Positions 7,050-12,298 of a stretch of DNA of 12,298 nucleotides are shown piece after piece. A program made the position numbers and the translations under genes. The notes beneath the pieces were generated by a model that saw nothing but the letters and a program-made list of their open reading frames with translations, had not been told where the DNA came from and made no database searches. This stretch comes from Fimbriimonadaceae bacterium. Its GTDB lineage: Bacteria > Armatimonadota > Fimbriimonadia > Fimbriimonadales > Fimbriimonadaceae. The DNA is taken from contig JADLGZ010000235.1 in assembly GCA_020849075.1 (NCBI GenBank), forward strand, positions 1-12,298, given 5' to 3'. Each line of letters begins with the position of its first letter. Positions within the stretch are counted from its first letter, which is position 1.

Positions 7050-8308
7050 AAGGTATGAAAGTATTCGCAAGTTTCGTAGCGGTCGCCGCGGCATTCGCCG
7101 TCGGTTTCACGTGGACGGACATTCGGGCTGGCATTAGGCCTGACCTCTCGAAGTTCAAGCCCAAGGACAAGAACACCACACCAGCCCTAACACCTACGCA
7201 ACTATTCACAACGGAGTACCGGCGAATTCAGGCACTCTACTACAAACCAATCAACTCGAATCAACTCTTGTACGCCGGAATGGACGGCATGCTTTCCGCT
7301 CTGGGCGATCCGCATACGCAGTTCTTTGAGCCGTACGTTAACGAAGAATTTGCCCGGTCTACAGCTGGCCAAATGTCCTTTGGTGGCATTGGTGCCCGGC
7401 TATCGCCCGACCCTCTTGGCGTGAAGGTGATTCAAGTCTTCCGCAATGGCCCGGCTTACAAAGCAGGACTGAAGGGCGGAGACATCATCACTGCGGTTGA
7501 TGAGCATGTCGTTGCAGGCGAGACCTCAGATGAGATTGTCGGGCGGATCAAAGGCAAAATTGGCTCAATCGTAAAAATCCGCACATTTCGCGCTGGAAAG
7601 GATACTGTCAACTTTGACATTAATCGCGGACGCATCATTCCACCAAGTGCCGACGGAAACATGATTGACGGCACGAACATCGGATACTTACTGGTGACAG
7701 GATTCGAGCAACCCACTCCAGATCAGTTCTTCGCCACGATCAAGGAACTAGAGCGAAGTGATCCACAAGGGCTAGTCATTGACCTACGAGACAATGGGGG
7801 CGGCCTACTTTCGTCCGCTGTTGATATGCTGGCTCGATTCGTTGAGTTCAAGACCGTAGTGACAATGAAGGGGCGCGGAGAACGTATCGAAACCGTGCGT
7901 ACGCCGGGGGGTCTCTTGCATGCCTTCAAGTACCCAATCGTGATCTTGGTGAACGAGCGTTCGGCCAGTGCCGCCGAAATCTTCTCTGGAGTAATGCGAG
8001 ACTATAAACTCGCCACCCTAGTTGGAGAGCATACGTACGGCAAGGCTTCTGTTCAGAATGTCATTCCGCTGCCTGATCGCACTTCGGCAAAGATAACGAT
8101 TGCTCACTATGGTTTGCCTAGTGGAACCGCGATTGCGCGCAAAGTTGACGACGACGGAACCTACATTAGCGGTGGAATCAAGCCCGATGTGGAAGTCAAG
8201 CTCAGTACTGATCCCAATGTGGCGCTGGGCAACCTGAAGACTGACAATCAGTTACAAAAGGCAGTCGAGATCATCCTTCAAAAGAACCCAAAGGCCCACA
8301 AGAACTGA
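7046..8308 (+). CDS. S41 C-terminal processing protease (CtpA/CtpB-like)
   Basis: A 420-aa serine protease of the carboxy-terminal processing family, exported or anchored outside the cytoplasmic membrane (hydrophobic segment about 6-21). Domains in order: helical N-terminal region with YRRIQALYYKPIN (58-70) and ALGDPHTQFFEP (85-96); a PDZ domain about 108-185 with FGGIGARL and GPAYKAGLKGGDII; then the S41 core with GLVIDLRDNGGGLL (242-255). The catalytic dyad is intact: Ser308 in ERSASAAEIF and Lys333 in YGKASVQ, spaced 25 residues as in known Ctp enzymes, with the supporting Gln337. Substrates are likely C-terminal tails of membrane or envelope proteins, recognised by PDZ. It is translated from a GTG overlapping the stop of the pseudoprotease, so the two products are probably made together. 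It ends 6 nt from the convergent phosphatase gene. Confidence 0.93.
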   Translation: MKGMKVFASFVAVAAAFAVGFTWTDIRAGIRPDLSKFKPKDKNTTPALTPTQLFTTEYRRIQALYYKPINSNQLLYAGMDGMLSALGDPHTQFFEPYVNEEFARSTAGQMSFGGIGARLSPDPLGVKVIQVFRNGPAYKAGLKGGDIITAVDEHVVAGETSDEIVGRIKGKIGSIVKIRTFRAGKDTVNFDINRGRIIPPSADGNMIDGTNIGYLLVTGFEQPTPDQFFATIKELERSDPQGLVIDLRDNGGGLLSSAVDMLARFVEFKTVVTMKGRGERIETVRTPGGLLHAFKYPIVILVNERSASAAEIFSGVMRDYKLATLVGEHTYGKASVQNVIPLPDRTSAKITIAHYGLPSGTAIARKVDDDGTYISGGIKPDVEVKLSTDPNVALGNLKTDNQLQKAVEIILQKNPKAHKN

Positions 8309-8314
8309 ACGAGG

Positions 8315-9913
8315 CTACTTCAGCGCTCCTGGCAAGACACGACCCACGTTCCCGCTCGGGGCGACGATTTTGAGCAACCGGCTCAGGGTTGGAGCGATGT
8401 CGTTGACAAACACTTGTTCATGCCTGAGTCCAGGCTGGATCCCAAATCCGGCCAGGATGATTGGCACATAGCCATCGTACTCCCAAGCGGATCCATGCCC
8501 GGTTCCGCGACCAGTGCCAAAGTACGTGCCCGGCGAATTGATCACGAAGATATCACCCGACATCTGAGGATTGAATCCGTTCGTCACTCGTTGAGCCCAT
8601 GGCGTCCTCGGCAAGTTGCCACTTGCAATTTGGGTTCGCGTCACCACGGCGAAGATGCCGGGCAAGCTTTGTATCGCCCTTCCCGCAGAATTCTCGACCT
8701 CCTCGGGATCCAATCTTTTCGCCGCTACCGTGGCTTGGTTGAGGAATATGTTGGGAATATCAACGGCCTGAACCCAATCGCCTGCCCCATACTTTGCATC
8801 CAGCGCGGCCTCCACCGCCCCTTTCAGATCGGATGTTTTGATCCGTGCCGCGTTGATCTTGTAGTCATTGGCCATCTCCTCGATGATGGGAATGACACCA
8901 TGGTCCGCGGTGAGGGCAATGGTCGTGTTTTGCAGCCCGATTGACCGGTCGATAAAGGTGAACAGGTCGCTGAGAAGCCGATCGGTATGAACGGTGATAT
9001 CCAAAACTTCTGGGCTGTTCGGGCCATAGGCATGCCCGATGTAGTCATTGGTCGCGAGATTGACCGTTAGAACATCAGGCACTTCATCCCTTCCTAAGCC
9101 TTCCCGTTCTATCGCTATTTTCACCGTGTCAAATACGAACTTTTGACCAAAGGGGCTAGTGGTCCAGTCGCCAATGGTCTTGAGCGGATGGCTAAACACG
9201 GGCTCAGGCGAATCCTTCTGGAATGGCGGCTTCCGGGCTAGGTCGTACTCCGCAGCGGGGAGAAGTGGGTTCCAGACTTGGTTCAACTCCGAAGGGGGAC
9301 GTTTCTTCGCATTGAGATCGGTCACCCAAGCCGGCAGTCGAGAGTTATAAAATGTGCTCGTCACCCAGTTGGAGGTTCCACCATCAAACCAGATCACTTG
9401 GTCAGCCGCGTGCCCTGCCAATAGGATTGATGCGCGATCCTTAAAGCTGATACTTACCACCTTGGCACGACCATTTGTTGCCATCTTGAGTTCGTCGCCA
9501 ACCGTCGTAACGAGCAGGTTCTTTGGGCTCATCGGCTTACTGGTCCCGCCGACGGTGCTTGCATAAGAATCTTGGACGCAATAGACCGTCTTGCCGGTCT
9601 TTCGGTCGTACCAATCATTGCCAATGATGCCGGTGAGTCCGGGAACGCTACCCGTCATAATCGTCGCATGCCCCACGCCCGTTTCGGTAGGAATGTGGTT
9701 GTAATGAGCATCGTCGTAGTAGGCCCCCCTTTCTGTGAGGTAGCGAAATCCTCCAATCTTGCCCTCACTCTGGGCGGGTAGGAAATGCTCAACGAAGCGA
9801 ACCGGATAATCCCCTCGAAACTGGTCAATACTTATGACCAGAACCAGCTTCGGGCGGTGGGGCTCCGGGGCCGGCTGACTCAGGATGAGGGCGCCAATCG
9901 CGAGGGGCAACAT
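8315..9913 (-). CDS. PafA-type alkaline phosphatase / phosphodiesterase superfamily protein
   Basis: A 532-aa exported metal-dependent phosphomonoesterase of the alkaline phosphatase superfamily, closest in pattern to Elizabethkingia PafA. Residues matching that enzyme: Asp30 (VISIDQFRGDY), nucleophile Thr78 (IPTETGVGHATIMTG), Asn99 (GIIGNDWYD), the phosphate-contacting pair Lys158/Arg160 (SFKDRASIL), Asp290 and His294 (TNDYIGHAYGP), Asp337-His338 (TADHG), and His473 (GTGHGSAWEYD). Thr as nucleophile, with the Lys/Arg pair, favours monoester hydrolysis, so it may release phosphate from organic esters outside the cytoplasm. The N-terminus is a short hydrophobic signal-like stretch (LPLAIGALILSQ) with little n-region charge. 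The ATG at 9913 has a stop codon four codons upstream, so no longer start is possible; AAGGG abuts the ATG directly, which is an unusual start. It diverges from tRNA-Val and converges on the S41 gene. Confidence 0.92.
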   Translation of the reverse strand: MLPLAIGALILSQPAPEPHRPKLVLVISIDQFRGDYPVRFVEHFLPAQSEGKIGGFRYLTERGAYYDDAHYNHIPTETGVGHATIMTGSVPGLTGIIGNDWYDRKTGKTVYCVQDSYASTVGGTSKPMSPKNLLVTTVGDELKMATNGRAKVVSISFKDRASILLAGHAADQVIWFDGGTSNWVTSTFYNSRLPAWVTDLNAKKRPPSELNQVWNPLLPAAEYDLARKPPFQKDSPEPVFSHPLKTIGDWTTSPFGQKFVFDTVKIAIEREGLGRDEVPDVLTVNLATNDYIGHAYGPNSPEVLDITVHTDRLLSDLFTFIDRSIGLQNTTIALTADHGVIPIIEEMANDYKINAARIKTSDLKGAVEAALDAKYGAGDWVQAVDIPNIFLNQATVAAKRLDPEEVENSAGRAIQSLPGIFAVVTRTQIASGNLPRTPWAQRVTNGFNPQMSGDIFVINSPGTYFGTGRGTGHGSAWEYDGYVPIILAGFGIQPGLRHEQVFVNDIAPTLSRLLKIVAPSGNVGRVLPGALK

Positions 9914-9919
9914 CCCTTG

Positions 9920-9925
9920 ATCTTA
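9920..9925 (-). promoter_or_regulatory. Candidate -10 placed for a leaderless phosphatase mRNA
   Basis: On the minus strand TAAGAT ends 6 nt before the ATG of the phosphatase gene. A -10 at this distance would start transcription at or next to the A of the ATG, which would explain the lack of a spaced Shine-Dalgarno. It matches TATAAT at four of six positions and has no clear -35, so it is tentative. Confidence 0.3.
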
Positions 9926-9970
9926 CCATTGGCAATTCTGGGTAACCGATGAGCTCCTCGCTTTGGCTAG

Positions 9971-9979
9971 TGTCATAAT
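9971..9979 (+). promoter_or_regulatory. Extended -10 promoter candidate for tRNA-Val
   Basis: TGTCATAAT fits the extended -10 form TGnTATAAT with one mismatch and lies 9 nt before the first base of tRNA-Val, giving a start of transcription just ahead of the mature 5' end. No recognisable -35 hexamer is present at 16-18 nt spacing, which is tolerable for an extended -10 promoter. Confidence 0.4.
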
Positions 9980-9988
9980 GAGGCCCTT

Positions 9989-10063
9989 GGTCGGTTAGCT
10001 CAGTGGTAGAGCACTTCGTTCACACCGAAGGGGTCGTAGGTTCAAATCCTATACCGACCACCA
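9989..10063 (+). tRNA. tRNA-Val (anticodon CAC)
   Basis: A full cloverleaf folds by hand. The acceptor is 9989-9995 with 10053-10059. The D stem is 9998-10001/10009-10012. The anticodon stem is 10014-10018/10026-10030 with loop TTCACAC and anticodon CAC at 10021-10023, which reads GUG. The T stem is 10036-10040/10048-10052 around TTCAAAT. The discriminator is A10060 and CCA is encoded at 10061-10063. It lies 75 nt from the divergent phosphatase gene and 27 nt before the methyltransferase ATG. Confidence 0.97.
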
Positions 10064-10085
10064 TTCGGCCTCGTTGGGCCAGAAT
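10063..10085 (+). other. Hairpin between tRNA-Val and methyltransferase
   Basis: ATTC-GGCC pairs with GGCC-(A)-GAAT around a 6-nt loop TCGTTG, giving an 8-bp stem with a single bulged A at 10081. The stem begins at the last A of the tRNA CCA and ends 5 nt before the ATG of the next gene. No U-tract follows, so it is not a typical intrinsic terminator. A role in tRNA 3' processing or in controlling the next start codon is possible, as is chance. Confidence 0.4.
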
Positions 10086-10090
10086 GAGGC

Positions 10091-10729
10091 ATGGAAGACC
10101 CCCTAGAGCATCGAAAGACCGCCGCTCGCATGGCAAACCGGGCCCGGGAATCAGGATCCGACTGGTTTGAGGAGTTCTATCAATGGACCGGTGGTGACGA
10201 AGTCAAAGTACCGTGGGCCGATCTGGAGCCCCATCCTCTACTTGTTGAATGGCTAAATGGCAGGCGGCTCGGCTCGGCAGCCATTGTAGGTTGCGGGCTT
10301 GGTGATGACGCGGAAGCGGCCTCACGCCATGCCGATTCGGTCTGGGCGTTCGATGTCTCGGAGACAGCTGTTGGGTGGGCCCAGCGACGGTTTCCAGATT
10401 CAAGCGTCGTTTACGAGACAAGCGACCTATTCAGGCTACCGGCCGAGCGAAGGTGTGCCTTCTCCACCGTCATCGAGATTTACACGCTCCAAGCACTTCC
10501 CCCGGAACGGCGCCAAGCCGCCCTCGTATCCCTAGCCAGCCTGGTTTCTCCCGCCGGAGAGCTAGTCATTATTACGCGTTGGCGAGAACCTGAAGCTGAA
10601 CTCGGCCCCGTCCCATGGCCGCTGCTCATGTCGGAGCTAGACGAACTTGACCGGCTGGGTCTAACTCGAACAGAACAAACCAGCGAGCCCGCGGGGCAAG
10701 CAATTCGCCTCGTGTGGCGGAAGCCTTAA
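10091..10729 (+). CDS. Class I SAM-dependent methyltransferase
   Basis: A 212-aa cytosolic Rossmann-fold methyltransferase. Motif I is AIVGCGLGDDAE (64-75), which binds SAM. The acidic residue at the end of beta-2 is Asp88 in WAFDVSETAVGWA. The conserved STVIEIYTLQALPPERR stretch (125-141) and the SPAGELVIITRW strand (153-164) complete the fold. Residues 24-56 (DWFEEFYQ, WADLEPHPLLVEWL) match the N-terminal cap of a widespread bacterial subgroup of small, thiopurine-methyltransferase-like proteins. Substrate is unknown; a small molecule is more likely than RNA or protein. The ATG at 10091 keeps the N-terminal cap; its GAGG is only 1 nt away, so the start signal is poor. A second ATG at 10130 has no better site. 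It lies directly behind tRNA-Val with no room for its own promoter. Confidence 0.87.
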   Translation: MEDPLEHRKTAARMANRARESGSDWFEEFYQWTGGDEVKVPWADLEPHPLLVEWLNGRRLGSAAIVGCGLGDDAEAASRHADSVWAFDVSETAVGWAQRRFPDSSVVYETSDLFRLPAERRCAFSTVIEIYTLQALPPERRQAALVSLASLVSPAGELVIITRWREPEAELGPVPWPLLMSELDELDRLGLTRTEQTSEPAGQAIRLVWRKP

Positions 10730-10788
10730 ACGTGGCAACCCGGTCAATGCAATGGTGACGATTGGATTGGTTTGGCGGTAAGTTAGAT

Positions 10789-10793
10789 GAGGA
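10789..10793 (+). promoter_or_regulatory. Ribosome binding site supporting the ATG at 10804
   Basis: GAGGA lies 10 nt before the ATG at 10804. The open frame extends upstream to a TTG at 10762, but that start would put 14 polar residues before the hydrophobic leader, and this site lies downstream of it. Confidence 0.5.
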
Positions 10794-10803
10794 AACTCAC
10801 TCT

Positions 10804-11580
10804 ATGACAAACGCCCTCCTTCTTCTCCTTGCGAGCGTCACCACTCCTGCCGATATCACGGGCCGCTGGGTGGACTATCAACCACGCGATGATCATAAGA
10901 CGACATTTCATGGCTACCTCGTCGGCGACATGGATGGAGGCGCGAAACCGGGCGTGATCATTGTCCACCAATGGGAAGGTCTCACCGACTATGAAATTGG
11001 TCGAGCTCGTGAGATAGCCGAACTTGGTTATACGGTTTTCTGTGCTGATGTTTACGGCGTGGGCAACAACCCAAAGACCGCGGAGGAAAGGCAAGCATTG
11101 GTGAGCAAGTACCGCGATGGTGACCGGGCGAATTTTCGGCGCAACCTTTCGGCGGCCTACTCGGAAATCCGTCGCTGGCCCATGGTAGACCGCACAAAGA
11201 TCGCCGCGATTGGATACTGTTTTGGTGGCACCGGAGCGCTAGAAATGGCCCGAGCTGGGCTAGATTTGAAGGGAGTCGTGTCGTTTCATGGGGGTTTAAG
11301 TAATCCAAACCCTCAAGATGTCAAGAACATTAAGTGCCCGGTCCTAGTCCTCCATGGCGCGGATGATCCGTTTGTTCCCCCTGCCGAAGTTGATGCTTTC
11401 AAGAAGGAGATGGACGCGGATAGCAAGCCCTACACGTTCATCGCTTATCCAGGTGCGGTTCATGCCTTTAGCCAATCCAATGCGGGCAATGATAATTCAA
11501 AAGGGGCCGCCTATAATGCAGCCGCCGATATGAAGAGCTTCTCCGAAATGGTCAAGTTCTTTCGGGAGATTTTCCGGTAA
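10804..11580 (+). CDS. Dienelactone hydrolase family alpha/beta hydrolase, probably exported
   Basis: A 258-aa protein from ATG 10804, starting MTNALLLLLASVTTPADITG, a short probable signal peptide. The mature part is a dienelactone-hydrolase fold: PGVIIVHQWEGLTDYE (49-64), LGYTVFCADVYG (74-85), nucleophile elbow GYCFGG with Cys139, Asp188 in HGADDPFVP, and His220 in PGAVHAFS, giving the Cys-Asp-His triad of the family. In classical DLH a Glu (in QEIFG or HEWWG) holds the Cys in check; here that place is Gln56 in HQWEGL, with a Glu two residues later. Known members attack lactones and esters; true dienelactone activity is unlikely outside chlorocatechol clusters, and none is seen here. It is followed after 11 nt by an S10 carboxypeptidase gene, so the two may be co-transcribed. 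Confidence 0.88.
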   Translation: MTNALLLLLASVTTPADITGRWVDYQPRDDHKTTFHGYLVGDMDGGAKPGVIIVHQWEGLTDYEIGRAREIAELGYTVFCADVYGVGNNPKTAEERQALVSKYRDGDRANFRRNLSAAYSEIRRWPMVDRTKIAAIGYCFGGTGALEMARAGLDLKGVVSFHGGLSNPNPQDVKNIKCPVLVLHGADDPFVPPAEVDAFKKEMDADSKPYTFIAYPGAVHAFSQSNAGNDNSKGAAYNAAADMKSFSEMVKFFREIFR

Positions 11581-11591
11581 CGTCTGGGTGC

Positions 11592-12298
11592 ATGGTCGAC
11601 GACGCATCCCCAACGCAAAAACCAGACGAGCCCAAGAAACTCGAGTTCACCGCTGAAACTCCTGTGGTCACGAGCCACACCGCCAGGATCGGCGGCAAAG
11701 AGTTGAAGTACTCGGTGACCACCGGGCGCATGCCTATCAAGAACGACCTCGGCGAGATTGAGGCGCAAGTCTTCTTCATGGCCTATACCCTTGATGGCGT
11801 CGCCCCAGAGAAGAGGAACCTCATGTTCAGCTTTAACGGTGGGCCAGGGTCACCTTCCCTATGGCTACACCTTGGAGCTCTGGGCCCAAAGCGCATTCCA
11901 ATGGCCAATGATGGCGAACAACCCGCACCGCCTTACCACCTCGTTGACAATGAGGCGTCCTGGTTAGAGTTTACCGACCTAGTTTTCATTGACCCGGTAG
12001 GGACCGGGTTTTCTCAAGCAAAAGACGAGAAAATTGCCGAAAAATATTGGTCCGTTAGTGGGGACATCGAGTCCGTCTCCGAATTTATCCGACTTTATTT
12101 GGCTAAATATGCTCGATTTTCATCGCCTTTATTTTTGGTTGGTGAGAGCTATGGGACAACCAGAGCCGCGGGAATATCGAAGTACATGGTGGAGCGCGGG
12201 ATTGCGTTCAACGGCCTTGTCTTGGTGAGTAGCGCGATGAACTTCTTGTCGCTGGATTTCATTCAGTCTTCCGATTTGCCGCACGTCCTATTTCTGCC
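11592..12298 (+). CDS. S10 serine carboxypeptidase-like peptidase (partial, runs off right edge)
   Basis: The first 235 codons of an S10 family peptidase, open to the right edge with no stop. Family motifs are clear: MFSFNGGPGSPSLWLHLGAL (78-97; substrate and oxyanion region), DLVFIDPVGTGFSQA (129-143), and the nucleophile elbow FLVGESYGTTRAAG with Ser186 (181-194). The catalytic Asp and His would lie in the missing C-terminal half. S10 enzymes remove C-terminal amino acids, usually outside the cytoplasm at acid pH. The ATG at 11592 follows the preceding stop by 11 nt. The N-terminus it gives (MVDDASPTQKPDEPKK) is polar with no signal peptide, and no ATG, GTG or TTG lies within about 15 codons upstream in frame. 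The protein may be cytosolic or exported in another way. Confidence 0.9.
   Translation, partial: MVDDASPTQKPDEPKKLEFTAETPVVTSHTARIGGKELKYSVTTGRMPIKNDLGEIEAQVFFMAYTLDGVAPEKRNLMFSFNGGPGSPSLWLHLGALGPKRIPMANDGEQPAPPYHLVDNEASWLEFTDLVFIDPVGTGFSQAKDEKIAEKYWSVSGDIESVSEFIRLYLAKYARFSSPLFLVGESYGTTRAAGISKYMVERGIAFNGLVLVSSAMNFLSLDFIQSSDLPHVLFL

Noticed and set aside
8414..9781. Several plus-strand open frames (for example 8414-8944) inside the phosphatase region
   Set aside because: The minus-strand frame is continuous with all active-site motifs of a known family; the plus-strand frames are shadows without recognisable motifs.
9977..10090. AATGAGGC repeated at 9977-9984 and 10083-10090 on both sides of tRNA-Val, as possible integration repeats
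   Set aside because: The repeats are only 8 bp, one lies in the presumed promoter and the other at the next gene start, and there is no mobile gene nearby.
10762..10803. TTG start for the DLH-like protein
   Set aside because: It adds a polar stretch before the signal peptide and lacks a ribosome site, whereas the ATG at 10804 has GAGGA 10 nt upstream.
11758..12228. Small plus-strand open frames (11758-11967 and 12034-12228)
   Set aside because: They lie in other frames of the S10 carboxypeptidase gene, which is open from 11592 to the right edge with clear family motifs.

Overview
The window is dense bacterial chromosome with moderate GC. It has ten complete protein genes, two partial ones at the edges, and two tRNA genes that both encode their CCA end. 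No intergenic gap exceeds about 80 bases. I see no transposase, integrase, phage gene, CRISPR array or long repeat, so it reads as ordinary chromosome rather than a mobile island. The organism cannot be named with certainty. The gene style (a secreted HEAT-repeat protein in a metabolic run, paired S41 proteins, a PafA-type phosphatase, a bacterial S10 carboxypeptidase, frequent GTG starts) would suit a deep-branching diderm such as Armatimonadota/Fimbriimonadia, but that is an impression only.

Left part (1-5736, all +): the C-terminal end of threonyl-tRNA synthetase is followed by tRNA-Trp(CCA). A tight run of five genes follows: a BtuF-like substrate-binding lipoprotein, methylthioadenosine phosphorylase (mtnP), a large secreted HEAT-repeat protein, ribose-5-phosphate isomerase B (rpiB), and a soluble protein of the MprF C-terminal (LPG_synthase_C/DUF2156) family. 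Spacings are 2 nt, -4, -4 and 9 nt, so these genes are probably one transcript. Two of the junctions are GTGA stop/start overlaps.

Middle (5790-8308, +): two S41 (C-terminal processing protease) paralogues overlap by GTGA. The first keeps the fold but has lost both catalytic residues. The second keeps Ser, Lys and Gln. This looks like a pseudoprotease/protease pair and is the most interesting item in the window.

Right part: a PafA-type alkaline phosphatase/phosphodiesterase lies on the minus strand (8315-9913), converging on the protease with 6 nt between stop codons. It diverges from tRNA-Val(CAC). After the tRNA come a SAM methyltransferase, an exported dienelactone-hydrolase-family protein, and the first 235 codons of an S10 serine carboxypeptidase that runs off the right edge.

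The window contains no obvious defence system or natural-product cluster. The unusual features are the S41 pair, the uncharacterised N-terminal half of the HEAT protein, an insertion in the ThrRS anticodon-binding domain, and some start-site and tRNA-flank details.
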